From the NCBI GenBank assembly GCA_964451305.1, contig CAYVHV010000018.1, positions 1 to 64,000 of the forward strand: a DNA stretch of 64,000 bases. The letters are read 5' to 3'. A program made the position numbers and the translations under genes. Below, one piece after another: positions 1-7,848 of the stretch. The DNA is from SHLQ01 sp964451305. Its GTDB lineage: Bacteria; Actinomycetota; Acidimicrobiia; Acidimicrobiales; SHLQ01. The notes under the pieces are model-generated. The model worked only from the letters and a program-made list of their open reading frames with translations. It was not told the DNA's origin and searched no databases. Every line of letters begins with the position of its first letter. The first letter of the stretch is position 1.

Positions 1-186
1 GTCCTCCATGGCCTCTTCATCTTCCATGGCTTCCTCGTCCTCCATGGCCTCCTCGGTTGTCTCTTCCTCAACCTGGACGCTTTCATCGGCGGCTTGCTCG
101 ACCACCGCGGTGTCGCTGCCGCATGCGGCTGCGGTCAGTCCGAGTGCAAGGGCGAGTGCGGCGACGCGCTTTGACTTCATGTTCAT
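1..186 (-). CDS. Lipoprotein N-terminus, probably ABC substrate-binding protein (partial)
   Basis: The gene runs off the left edge; 62 residues are visible from an ATG at 186. They form a lipoprotein signal peptide (MNMKSKR, then an alanine/leucine-rich core and lipobox LTAAAC), so the mature protein should be anchored by Cys to the outer face of the membrane. After the Cys comes a low-complexity acidic linker with EEAMED-type units repeated three times up to the window edge. In actinobacteria such a linker behind a lipobox is common in extracytoplasmic solute-binding proteins, but no binding domain is visible here, so the function is inference. A second ATG at 180 would also work as start. 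Confidence 0.7.
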   Translation of the reverse strand, partial: MNMKSKRVAALALALGLTAAACGSDTAVVEQAADESVQVEEETTEEAMEDEEAMEDEEAMED

Positions 187-301
187 GTTGATCTGCTTTC
201 GTGTGGGGGTGCAGTTGTTCGAATCTTCGAAACAGCCACCCCACACAGATGCGCAGATCGCAGTGACAACCATCACACCTTGATGCCCATCACACCTAAA
301 C

Positions 302-361
302 CCGATCAGACCTAGACGCCCGCTACACCGTGACGCCGATCAGACCTCGACGCCCGCCACA
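302..361. repeat. Direct repeat upstream of the left-edge lipoprotein
   Basis: Two 26-bp units (302-327 and 336-361) match at 24 of 26 positions. Both begin CCGATCAGACCT and are 34 bp apart. Weaker partial copies (ATCACACCT) lie just to the left, around 270-297. The repeat sits in the 198-bp space between the 5' end of the left-edge lipoprotein and the 3' end of the next gene. It could be a pair of regulator sites or a neutral tandem duplication; nothing here decides. Confidence 0.5.
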
Positions 362-384
362 ACTAGACGAAACCGCCTAGCAGC

Positions 385-1242
385 TTACGATCGATCGATC
401 GTGACCTCGGTTGGATCCGAGTCGTTCCAGTGGAAGTCGAACGCCACCACCGAGTACGAGACCGCTCCCTCGGGAGCCCCGTCATCGAGGAACGAGCGCT
501 GATCTAAGGTCCACGTCGTTGCGACAACTTCAGGCTCGCCGTTTCCGACCGCGCGCAGGATTCGGTATCCATGCAGCTGAAAATTCTCGGCCGGTTCGGT
601 CCATTCGAGCAATACCGCGCCGTCCGATTGAACTGCGGAAAGTTCGACTTGCTCGGGCGGCTCCACGTCGGTCACCGCCGCTGCTTCGTGCCAGCCCACC
701 GACAGCACCTCCCCCTCAGCGTCGACACCTCGAATGCCATACCAGTAGAGCTCACCAGCAACGACCGTGTCGTCGAGAAACGTGCCGGTTTCTTCGCCGG
801 TATGTAGGCGGTTGCTCTCCGTGAGTTCCGTCGCCTGCGGCCGGGCGAGATCGGTTCGGCCCAACCGGTGAACCTGATACTCGACGGCTCCTTCGGGCGC
901 CGACCACACCACCTCGATGCTGGTGGCCTCCATCGAACGGCGAGAAATCCACGCGTCGCTCGAATCGGGTTCGGTGAACGTGATGTTCTCGTCGGGCGCT
1001 TCGAGCGGAGGCGGAGCCACCGAACTCTCGCTCTCGTCACCGGTCCCATCGGAAGGTTCCACGTTCGGGTCCACTGCCGAGCCGTCGGGATCGTCCTCGA
1101 CCGGAACCTCCACTGGTTCGATTTCCGACGCGTCCGGCGCTACCTGTTCCGGCGCTGCAGACTCGGGCGCAACGGCACCTGAACCACTGCAACCAGCGAG
1201 CACGATCGCCGCCACAGCGAGGAACCAGCGTCGGAATGCCAT
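385..1242 (-). CDS. Lipoprotein with two fibronectin type III-like domains
   Basis: The 285-residue protein starts with a short basic N-terminus, a hydrophobic stretch and the lipobox LAGC (Cys about residue 18), so it should be a membrane-anchored extracellular protein. Residues about 20-95 are an acidic, proline-rich linker. Residues about 95-190 and 197-283 each look like a fibronectin type III beta-sandwich, with W-x-A/E-P, Y-x-V/I-x-R and a C-terminal Y-x-V/I strand. No enzyme motif is seen. Such modules usually bind polymer or protein; the ligand is unknown. It is divergent from the aldo/keto reductase. Confidence 0.75.
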   Translation of the reverse strand: MAFRRWFLAVAAIVLAGCSGSGAVAPESAAPEQVAPDASEIEPVEVPVEDDPDGSAVDPNVEPSDGTGDESESSVAPPPLEAPDENITFTEPDSSDAWISRRSMEATSIEVVWSAPEGAVEYQVHRLGRTDLARPQATELTESNRLHTGEETGTFLDDTVVAGELYWYGIRGVDAEGEVLSVGWHEAAAVTDVEPPEQVELSAVQSDGAVLLEWTEPAENFQLHGYRILRAVGNGEPEVVATTWTLDQRSFLDDGAPEGAVSYSVVAFDFHWNDSDPTEVTIDRS

Positions 1243-1362
1243 ATGACCATGGTACGTGATGGCACGACCTCGTCACCGTCGAGGCGTCTCGCTGGCCATG
1301 TCCGCGGCTCGCCCATTAGCGTGAACCCGTCACCGCCACCTCCATCCCACGAAAGCTCTCAG

Positions 1363-2403
1363 ATGAAATACGTCCCGCTCGGAACGACCGAAATTCAGGT
1401 CTCCGATACCTGCCTTGGAACCATGACCTACGGGAGCCAAACCACCGAGGCTGAGGGCCATGCCCAGCTCGATGCCGCCCTCGATGCTGGCATCAACTTC
1501 ATCGACACCGCCGAGGTCTACCCCGTTAATCCAATGATCGCCGAAACCGCCGGTCGCACCGAGGAGATCATCGGCACGTGGCTCGCCAAATCGTCGCGCC
1601 GCGACGACATCGTCCTCGCTACCAAGATCGGCGGCGTCGACAGCCCGGTTCGAGACGGCGCCCCTATCACCGTCGAAAGCCTCGACGACGCGGTAGAAGC
1701 CTCGCTCAAGCGACTTCAAACCGACTACATCGACCTCTATCAGCTGCATTGGCCAAACCGTGGTGGCTACATGTTCCGCCGCAACTGGACCTTCGACCCG
1801 TCCACACAGAACAAAGCCGAAACAATCACCCACATGGAGGACATCCTCGCGGCACTGCAACGCCACGTCGACGCCGGCCGCATCCGACACATCGGCCTGT
1901 CCAATGAGAGCGCATGGGGCACGGCGCAATGGTTGAGCGTTTCCGAACGAATCGGCGCGCCGGCCATGGTGACGATGCAGAACGAATACTCGCTCCTCGC
2001 CCGCCTCTACGACACCGACATGGCCGAGCTCAGTCACAACGAGCAGATGACGTTGCTGGCGTACTCGCCGCTCGCTGCTGGCTACCTGACCGGCAAGTAC
2101 GACGACGGTGACGTTCCTGAAGGCTCGCGAATGTCGATCGGGCCAACGATGGGAGGACGAAAGACAGATCGAGTCCTCGACGCGTCACGGGCCTACGTCG
2201 AGATCGCCCGAAAGCACGACCTACACCCGGTCCACATGGCCCTCGCGTTCTGCCGGCAACGGCCATTCCCCGTCGTCGTCATCGCTGGAGCCACGACGAT
2301 GCCACAGCTCGAGATCATCTTGAACGGTGCTGATGTCGTCCTCAACGAGGAGATCCTCGACGAGATCGATACCGCCCATCGAGCGCACCCGATGCCATTT
2401 TGA
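1363..2403 (+). CDS. Aldo/keto reductase, Tas-like
   Basis: A 346-residue NADPH-dependent aldo/keto reductase of the Tas type. It begins MKYVPLGTTEIQVS, typical for the family; the frame is open further upstream but that part looks non-coding. The catalytic tetrad can be placed: Asp and Tyr in FIDTAEVYP, Lys in ATKIGG, His in QLHWPN. The segment HWPNRGGYMFRR and the C-terminal IAGATTMPQL match the Tas subgroup, whose physiological substrate is not settled. It probably has its own promoter in the 120 bp shared with the divergent lipoprotein. Confidence 0.9.
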   Translation: MKYVPLGTTEIQVSDTCLGTMTYGSQTTEAEGHAQLDAALDAGINFIDTAEVYPVNPMIAETAGRTEEIIGTWLAKSSRRDDIVLATKIGGVDSPVRDGAPITVESLDDAVEASLKRLQTDYIDLYQLHWPNRGGYMFRRNWTFDPSTQNKAETITHMEDILAALQRHVDAGRIRHIGLSNESAWGTAQWLSVSERIGAPAMVTMQNEYSLLARLYDTDMAELSHNEQMTLLAYSPLAAGYLTGKYDDGDVPEGSRMSIGPTMGGRKTDRVLDASRAYVEIARKHDLHPVHMALAFCRQRPFPVVVIAGATTMPQLEIILNGADVVLNEEILDEIDTAHRAHPMPF

Positions 2404-2459
2404 GCAGGGTTCTGCCTCCGAAGGACTCGTGTCCGTGGCCTGGCCGATAACCTAGCGAC

Positions 2460-2927
2460 ATGGCTCAGAGCAACGAACTCACCCAAGCAACCCACGACCG
2501 TCTTAGCGCCGAACTCGAGGACCTCACGTCACGCGGTCGCAACGAGATCGCTACCGCACTCGAAGCAGCTCGCGAGGAAGTCGACACCGATGAAAACGGC
2601 GACTTCCACGCTGCGAAGGATGCTCAGAGCCAGCTCGAAGCACGGATCGAATTCCTCTCGCACACCCTCGACGGCGCAACGATCGTCGAGGCTCCAACGG
2701 ACGGCTGCGTCGGCACGGGTTCGCTCGTCGAGGTCCGCTTCTCCGGTAGCGATAACACCGAGACCTACCTTTTCGGGTCGATCGAAGAGCGCCACGGCGA
2801 CACCGTCGACGTCTCGCCTACGTCACCGCTCGGTACCGCTCTCGCCGGAACCAAGAGTGGCGACACGGTGACCTTCACCGATCCTGCAGGCAACGACGTC
2901 TCCGTCGACGTCGTCACCGTTCACTGA
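2460..2927 (+). CDS. greA: GreA/GreB-family transcription elongation factor
   Basis: A 155-residue protein with the GreA layout: an N-terminal coiled coil (about 5-75) and a C-terminal FKBP-like domain (about 80-155). The tip carries VDTDENGDFHAAKD (41-54), which aligns with the GreA tip and keeps its acidic pair (D42, E45). GreA-type factors enter the RNA polymerase secondary channel and stimulate cleavage of backtracked RNA. The spacing before the AGxxSGD-like turn looks normal. It could be a divergent Gre paralogue rather than the housekeeping GreA, since I cannot see the rest of the genome. Confidence 0.85.
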   Translation: MAQSNELTQATHDRLSAELEDLTSRGRNEIATALEAAREEVDTDENGDFHAAKDAQSQLEARIEFLSHTLDGATIVEAPTDGCVGTGSLVEVRFSGSDNTETYLFGSIEERHGDTVDVSPTSPLGTALAGTKSGDTVTFTDPAGNDVSVDVVTVH

Positions 2928-2934
2928 GCGGACG

Positions 2935-2975
2935 CCCTCTCGTTCTTGGTTGCGCACCCTCTAGTTCTTGGTTGC
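2935..2975. repeat. Tandem 22-bp duplication covering the yceI stop codon
   Basis: Two 19-bp cores (2935-2953 and 2957-2975) differ at one base and are offset by 22 bp. The second copy contains the last codons and TAG of the YceI-family gene on the minus strand; the first lies just past that stop. See the finding on repeated gene ends. Confidence 0.7.
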
Positions 2976-3458
2976 TGAGGCCGAGACTCGAACCTCAATG
3001 TCCTTGCCGATAACAAAGGCGGGCGACTTGTTCACACCCACGGAGAAACGATCGAGCGTTGTCGTTGCTTCAAAGGTCGCGGTCGTGTCAGCAATGGTCA
3101 GCCCCGAGATCGAAAAGGTTAACGGAACCGTCGTTCCTTTGATCGTTACCTCGCCAGAGACTTGCCGTTCACTGCCACCGGACGCGGTGAATGTGATCGT
3201 CGGGTAGGTGTTCGCGTCCAGCAGCCCCTTCTGCGTCGTCACGTCCTTGTTTCGTTTCGAGATCGAACTCGTATAAGACGTCGCATCGGCGACAACCTCG
3301 ACGGCTGTCAACGCACCATCGACGATCGAGATGCTACCGGAGGTGACCTGAAACGTCGCCGGAACATCGGCAAGGCTCAACATCCTCGCCGTGGCGGTCA
3401 CCGTTGTCTTGGCTGTGTCGATCGTCCACGTACCCGTGGTTGTTTCGGCAAGTGTCAT
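2961..3458 (-). CDS. YceI-family protein
   Basis: A 165-residue single-domain YceI protein. It opens with TGTWTIDTAKTTVTATARM, a typical first strand, and has the family core (GSISIVDGALT, SKRNKDVTTQKGLLDANTYPTITF, VSGEVTIKGTT). YceI forms a lipocalin-like barrel that binds long-chain isoprenoids or similar lipids. No signal peptide is visible, so this copy is probably cytoplasmic, as in many actinobacteria. It is convergent with greA. The exact ligand cannot be read from sequence. Confidence 0.9.
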   Translation of the reverse strand: MTLAETTTGTWTIDTAKTTVTATARMLSLADVPATFQVTSGSISIVDGALTAVEVVADATSYTSSISKRNKDVTTQKGLLDANTYPTITFTASGGSERQVSGEVTIKGTTVPLTFSISGLTIADTTATFEATTTLDRFSVGVNKSPAFVIGKDIEVRVSASATKN

Positions 3459-3569
3459 TTGCGTTACTCCCGCTTCAATGGGGCGCAGAACCCCTGATTC
3501 CTCCGAGCCTATCGACAGCCAATCTCAATCAGTCCCGACCTTGCGCACCGGCACACCTACACTGAAACC

Positions 3570-5363
3570 ATGAATGTTCTGGTCATCAATTTCGGTTCGT
3601 CGAGCGCGAAGTACGCCCTGTTCGATGAGTTCGAAGAGATCCTCATCCAAGGAAAGCGCGAACGACTCGGCAACGACCCGGAGAAGCACACCGAGACCCA
3701 CGAGGAGGCCGTTGCTGCGATCTTCGAAGCGGTCGGCGACCACCGGGTCGATGCGGTTGGCCATCGCGTCGTACACGGGGGCAGCGAGATCAACCAATCA
3801 CGACAGGTCGACCAGATGGTGCTCGACGTCATCGAGAAGCACATCCCCGACGCACCGATGCACAACCCATTCGCCAAGGCCGCGATCGAGTCGGCACAAA
3901 CAATCTTTCCATCGGTGCCGCACGTCGCGGTCTTCGACACCGCCTTTCATGCGAGCATGCCCCGTCGAGCAACGACCTACGCGATCGACCAAGACGTCGC
4001 CGAGCGCCACGGCATCCGACGCTTCGGGTTCCATGGCATCTCTCACGAATATGCCGCCGGCATTGCTGCGGACTTTCTTGGACGCCCACTCAATGAGCTC
4101 CGCCTGATCACCCTCCACCTCGGCAACGGCGCGAGCGCCAGCGCGGTCGAGTTCGGTCGCTCGACCGAAACCAGCATGGGCAACACACCCCTCGAAGGCC
4201 TGGTCATGGGTACTCGCTCCGGCGACGTCGACGCTGGCGTGCTCTTATCGCTGCTTCGAAGCGGTGAGTTCAGTGTCGAAGACCTCGATGATCTGCTCAA
4301 CAACAAGAGCGGACTCCTCGGCCTCGCCGGAGAGAGCAACGACCTTCGAGAGATCGAGCAAGCCGCATCCGAAGGCGACGATAAAGCCCGACTCGCGATC
4401 AATGTCTTCGCCCACCGGGCGCGCAAATACATCGGCGCGTACGCGGCAGCGATGGGCGGCGTTGACGCCATCGTCTTTACCGGCGGAATCGGCGAGAACA
4501 GCGCCAGCATGCGTCGCCGCATCCTTCAGCGCCTCGAGTTTCTCGGTGCGGTTCTCGACGAAGACAGAAACCAAGATGCGACCGTTCACTACGACCGAGA
4601 CCATGCGTTCATCACCACCGCGCACTCCCGCGTGGACGCGATCGTTGTCAAGACCAACGAAGAGCTCATGATCGCTCGGGAAACCCAGCGGGTCATCGCC
4701 ACCGCCGAACGGCCACAGCCGCAGGCGATTCCGATCGCGGTCAGCGCCCGGCATTGCCATCTCACCGAGGAGACCTTCGCCGAGTTGTTCGGCGAAGATG
4801 CAACACCAACCCACAAGAACGACCTGTCCCAACCTGGACAGTACGCGTGCGAAGAAACCGTCACCGTCGTGGGCCCTCGCAGCGAGATCGAAGGAGTTCG
4901 CCTGCTCGGTCCACTGCGAAAGGCCAATCAGGTTGAAATCTCGCGCACCGATGAGTTCATCATCGGCATCGACGCCCCTGTTCGCCAGTCCGGAAACGTC
5001 CGCGGTTCGGCGCCGGTGACATTGCGAGGTCCGAAGGGATCGGTGAAGTTGAACGAGGGCTTGATCTGCGCTCATAGACACATTCACATGCATCCGCGCG
5101 ATGCTGCCGCCTTCGAAGTCTCCGATGGCGACGAGGTCGCTGTGGCAATCGTTGGAGGCGACCGCGACCTCGTTCTCGGCGACGTCACCATTCGCGTCCA
5201 CGAGAACTACCGGCTCGAAATGCACATCGACACCGACGAAGCGAACGCCGCCGAACTTGGGACGATTGCGCAAGCAACGTTGAGTCCCGTCGATGTCGAC
5301 GACCAAGAGTTTGCGGTCTACACGTCACTGCCGGCCGAGGCGAAGCTCACGACCCTGAATTAA
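3570..5363 (+). CDS. Acetate kinase fused to PduL-type phosphotransacylase
   Basis: A 597-residue two-enzyme protein. Residues 1-375 are acetate/propionate kinase: NFGSSSAK at 7, GHRVVHGG at 64-71, FDTAFHASMP at 122-131, FGFHGISHEYAA, HLGNGASAS, and FTGGIGENSA at 303. Residues 387-580 are a PduL phosphotransacylase with both zinc-site motifs, SARHCHL (392-398) and AHRHIHMHPRDAA (501-513), plus the LGP-R-x-x-Q-E core and HIDTDEANAAE near the end. Together they would convert acyl-CoA and phosphate to acyl phosphate and then to carboxylate and ATP, or the reverse. The first AckA motif reads NFGSSSAK instead of the usual NAGSSSxK. A short linker (about 376-386) joins the parts with no stop. Substrate chain length is undetermined. 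Confidence 0.93.
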   Translation: MNVLVINFGSSSAKYALFDEFEEILIQGKRERLGNDPEKHTETHEEAVAAIFEAVGDHRVDAVGHRVVHGGSEINQSRQVDQMVLDVIEKHIPDAPMHNPFAKAAIESAQTIFPSVPHVAVFDTAFHASMPRRATTYAIDQDVAERHGIRRFGFHGISHEYAAGIAADFLGRPLNELRLITLHLGNGASASAVEFGRSTETSMGNTPLEGLVMGTRSGDVDAGVLLSLLRSGEFSVEDLDDLLNNKSGLLGLAGESNDLREIEQAASEGDDKARLAINVFAHRARKYIGAYAAAMGGVDAIVFTGGIGENSASMRRRILQRLEFLGAVLDEDRNQDATVHYDRDHAFITTAHSRVDAIVVKTNEELMIARETQRVIATAERPQPQAIPIAVSARHCHLTEETFAELFGEDATPTHKNDLSQPGQYACEETVTVVGPRSEIEGVRLLGPLRKANQVEISRTDEFIIGIDAPVRQSGNVRGSAPVTLRGPKGSVKLNEGLICAHRHIHMHPRDAAAFEVSDGDEVAVAIVGGDRDLVLGDVTIRVHENYRLEMHIDTDEANAAELGTIAQATLSPVDVDDQEFAVYTSLPAEAKLTTLN

Positions 5364-5391
5364 TTGGATCGGCACTACCTCGAGCGAGTGG

Positions 5392-5799
5392 TTACGCGGC
5401 GGCGCTCACATCAAACGAATAGAACTCCACGTGGAACTCCGCGTTCGCTGCGGGTTCGATGTGATGACAACGTCCGGGAACGATCACGACCGAACGGCCG
5501 CAGTCTGCCGTTCTTCTCCACTCGGGTTGCTCATCGACGACGGTCACGTCTCCGGACGTAACGACGAGCTTGGCCCATGATGCCGATGTATGAGCATCGA
5601 GCAGGTTCTTTGGGACCGTTTGAGAGGTGAAGGTTGGCGTTCGGCGAGCGGGGCGTGCCACAGGCGGAATCCAACGAAGGTCACAGTCTGGACATTCGAT
5701 ACCGTGGCTGGCCCGGTGGGTCCTCCCACGGTCGTGCCCGCACTCGAGCGTGAGCCAGACACCCCCTGGCAACTCTGTAGAGACTTCTTGGCGCCTCAT
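5392..5799 (-). CDS. DUF1971 cupin with N-terminal Cys/His zinc-ribbon-like segment
   Basis: A 135-residue protein. The C-terminal two thirds (about 53-130) match DUF1971, a small cupin found in TehB-like tellurite-resistance proteins: VPKNLLDAHTSASWAKLVV, then VPGRCHHIEP and FHVEFYSF. The N-terminal third has ECGH and CPDC, a possible zinc ribbon resembling DUF3565. Joining both domains in one chain is seen in some bacteria, but no reaction is established. It lies alone on the minus strand after the ackA-pduL gene, convergent with it. Confidence 0.7.
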   Translation of the reverse strand: MRRQEVSTELPGGVWLTLECGHDRGRTHRASHGIECPDCDLRWIPPVARPARRTPTFTSQTVPKNLLDAHTSASWAKLVVTSGDVTVVDEQPEWRRTADCGRSVVIVPGRCHHIEPAANAEFHVEFYSFDVSAAA

Positions 5800-5982
5800 G
5801 ACCGAGCCGCCAGCGATTCGATGTGAAGTGGTGTGGTTCGGTACATGTAGTCAACGTACGGAAATCGTTGACGCCTGTGTAGAAATCGGAGAATTGTTGA
5901 TTCTTCGTCAATGGGTGTTTCCAACTTGTGAATCGCAGCGACCAAACCATCTCCGCAAATCCCGCGGCCGCAAAACGAGACA

Positions 5983-6014
5983 CGCCCAGGCCAGAAGCAA
6001 CCCTGACCTGGGCG
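5983..6014 (-). terminator. Hairpin downstream of dodecin
   Basis: CGCCCAGG at 5983-5990 pairs perfectly with CCTGGGCG at 6007-6014. The pairing extends inward by about four more base pairs with one mismatch. It lies 44 bp past the dodecin stop on the minus strand. No clear T-run follows, as is usual in actinobacterial terminators. The 258 bp between the dodecin stop and the DUF1971 start otherwise hold no convincing gene. Confidence 0.5.
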
Positions 6015-6031
6015 ATGTGCGTTCGCTAATC

Positions 6032-6069
6032 CTTCAGCGCACTAGTTCTTCAGCGCATTAGTCCTTCAG
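6032..6069. repeat. 16-bp tandem repeat copying the dodecin 3' end
   Basis: Read on the minus strand there are three successive copies of a 16-bp unit beginning CTGAAG and carrying a stop: CTGAAGGACTAA, CTGAAGAACTAG and CTGAAGGATTAG. The first is the real end of dodecin (Leu-Lys-Asp-stop). Because 16 is not divisible by three, the three stops fall in three different frames. Confidence 0.8.
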
Positions 6070-6261
6070 TACGAAGGTGATCTTCATGGCGACGCGATAT
6101 TCGACGATGGCGCCGTCGTTCACGATGCACTTCTGGTCTTGAACCCAAGCGCTCGTAATGTTGTCGAGTGTTTCGTTCGCCCGGGAAACACCGGACTTGA
6201 TTGCATCGTCGAAGCTCTCTGTCGATGATGAGATGACCTCGGTTACGCGTGCTACTGACAT
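6058..6261 (-). CDS. Dodecin (flavin storage/binding protein)
   Basis: A 67-residue protein with the full dodecin pattern: MSVARVTEVISSSTESFDDAI, the helix, then SAWVQDQKCIV and an alternating beta strand ending VAMKITFVLKD. Trp39 is the residue that stacks on the flavin isoalloxazine ring in the dodecamer. Dodecins store or buffer FMN/FAD, or coenzyme A-bound forms. A strong AGGAGG (6266-6271 on the complement) lies 4 bp before the ATG. The DUF3179 gene upstream ends 33 bp before and could be co-transcribed. Confidence 0.95.
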   Translation of the reverse strand: MSVARVTEVISSSTESFDDAIKSGVSRANETLDNITSAWVQDQKCIVNDGAIVEYRVAMKITFVLKD

Positions 6262-6293
6262 GTAGTCCTCCTAAGTATCCGCCGATGGCGACC

Positions 6294-7373
6294 CTAGTTG
6301 GCGCTGAGCTCGATGTCGGGGAACGCTGTGATCGCAGCAAACCAGAAGGAGCTACGGGTCGGCACGGGTTCATTGTCCGCGGTAACGACCGCTCCAAGAC
6401 CATCGGTGACGACCTCGACCGCGACCCCACCGACCTCGTCGGAGAACGACCGTGCGGGTTCTGGGTTCCATGCGACCGTTTCGCCTCCGATCGTGGCGTA
6501 GACGACCTGTGCCGAAGCGTTGAGGCGATCGTCGGTGAGGGTGTCGGTGCGGAGCGGAAATGGTGTGCGGCCGCCGTCGAGGACCTCGTCGTACGTTGCG
6601 AAACCATCGCGATCGTACGAGCGGCCGAATGGACGCTGCATGATCACCGAGTCGGGGAACTGGGTAAGCCAACTGTCCAACGTCGTGGTCTGCGAAGGAA
6701 GAGCAACGAGGCGCTCCTCGGTGAGTTCTCCGACCACCGCCGAACCCGCGACTTGCCACCAATAGGAGCCCGTTTCACGATCGACCATCACCATGTCGTT
6801 GTCGAGCAACGCACTCGAGTTCGAAAAGCTCAGCTCTTGGCCGTTCAGTACTCGGTCGTAGATCACGCCGCTCCCACAGAGCGGGCAGTAACTGATCAGC
6901 ACCGGTTGGCCGCCGAGCTCGTCGTTGACGATCTCGTGGCTGTTGAGGATCTTGACGGGGAATGCCCAGGCACCGCCGTTCGGGTCGACATAGCCGAGAA
7001 CGACGTCGTCGCCGGTCAACCAATCGGCATCGGCCGGACTCTCATAATCTGGGGTGTCGATCGGTGCGATTGCGTCGAAGAGGCCTGCGACGACCTCCTC
7101 GTCAGCTTCGGCGAGCGTGATCGACCCACCGTCGAACGTGTCGAACACAATGTCCTCGAGCGCAACGGACGCAATGGTTCGATCGACGACGGGAGTGTCC
7201 GACGGCGCGGTGAGTGTAAGCGGTCGAGTAGCCCCGTCGTTCTCCCCCGTTAGCGGTGTCGAAGCGGTTGGATCGACCGTCGTATCAGCACCACACGCCG
7301 CAAGAGCCACGGCTCCTATCATCACAAAAAAACAAGTACGCCACAGCCGGGCGCGTCGAGTTGTTGCACGCAT
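6294..7373 (-). CDS. DUF3179-domain lipoprotein
   Basis: The start at 7373 gives 359 residues with a basic N-terminus, hydrophobic core and lipobox LAAC; a frame-open extension to 7430 would add 19 residues that spoil the signal peptide. The body is DUF3179: GYVDPNGGAWAFPVKIL, NSHEIVND, then SYCPLCGSGVIYDR, SGSYW-like RETGSYWWQ, and a long C-terminal part with FGRSYDRDGFATYDE. The CxxC pair may bind metal, but no activity is known for the family. It should sit on the outer membrane face. It is divergent from the DUF1499 gene. Confidence 0.85.
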   Translation of the reverse strand: MRATTRRARLWRTCFFVMIGAVALAACGADTTVDPTASTPLTGENDGATRPLTLTAPSDTPVVDRTIASVALEDIVFDTFDGGSITLAEADEEVVAGLFDAIAPIDTPDYESPADADWLTGDDVVLGYVDPNGGAWAFPVKILNSHEIVNDELGGQPVLISYCPLCGSGVIYDRVLNGQELSFSNSSALLDNDMVMVDRETGSYWWQVAGSAVVGELTEERLVALPSQTTTLDSWLTQFPDSVIMQRPFGRSYDRDGFATYDEVLDGGRTPFPLRTDTLTDDRLNASAQVVYATIGGETVAWNPEPARSFSDEVGGVAVEVVTDGLGAVVTADNEPVPTRSSFWFAAITAFPDIELSAN

Positions 7374-7433
7374 GGATGATGAAACACCACGAGGTACCGA
7401 GTACTTCCCGTCAATCCCGCTACGTTGCAAACC

Positions 7434-7793
7434 ATGACCTTGAAGCCATGCCCTGACTCTCCGAATTGCGTGTCAACCCAAGCCGATCCAAGCGATGCAA
7501 AGCACCACATGTCCGCCGTTGCCTACACCGGTGATGCAGGCGACGTGATCGCTGCGATCGAAGACACCGTCACAAGCAACGGTGGAAGCGTCGTTTCGAC
7601 CACCGAGACCACCGTCGAAGCGCTCTTTGTCACGGGCTTGTTCAAGTTCAAAGACGACGTCAGCTTCGAACTCGATGACGACGCAAAGATGCTTCACTTT
7701 CGGAGTGCTTCACGGGTTGGCCATAGCGACCTCGGAGCGAACCGTAAACGCATGACGGCGCTGATCCCCAAGGTGCTCTCGCGCCTCGGATAG
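7434..7793 (+). CDS. DUF1499-family protein
   Basis: A 119-residue protein starting MTLKPCPDSPNCVSTQA, the standard DUF1499 opening with its two conserved Cys. A TTG three codons upstream also opens the frame but is less likely. The C-terminal half (FKFKDDVSFELDDDAKMLHFRSASRVGHSDLGANRKRM) is the family signature. The family has no established function and is often linked to outer-layer or photosynthetic-membrane proteins. There is no signal peptide. It shares a 60-bp divergent region with the DUF3179 lipoprotein. Confidence 0.85.
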   Translation: MTLKPCPDSPNCVSTQADPSDAKHHMSAVAYTGDAGDVIAAIEDTVTSNGGSVVSTTETTVEALFVTGLFKFKDDVSFELDDDAKMLHFRSASRVGHSDLGANRKRMTALIPKVLSRLG

Positions 7794-7818
7794 CAGCACT
7801 CGAGAAGCGAAGAGACAC

Positions 7819-7848
7819 GAGAAGCTCGGAGAAGCTAGGAGAAAAGGC
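7819..7848. repeat. 10-bp tandem repeat at the patatin gene 3' end
   Basis: GAGAAGCTCG (7819-7828), GAGAAGCTAG (7829-7838) and GAGAAAAGGC (7839-7848) follow each other, with another GAGAAGCG at 7802. On the minus strand these repeat the last codons and TAG of the patatin-like gene. Confidence 0.55.

Noticed and set aside
4245..5306. 353-residue frame on the minus strand of the ackA-pduL gene
   Set aside because: It is an antisense frame kept open by GC-rich codon use; the plus-strand fusion has full catalytic motifs. The same holds for long antisense frames at 18209-19288, 49054-50196 and 57091-58260.
5627..6061. 144-residue plus-strand frame across the region upstream of dodecin
   Set aside because: It overlaps the DUF1971 gene antisense, has no ribosome site or family signal, and ends in the dodecin repeat.
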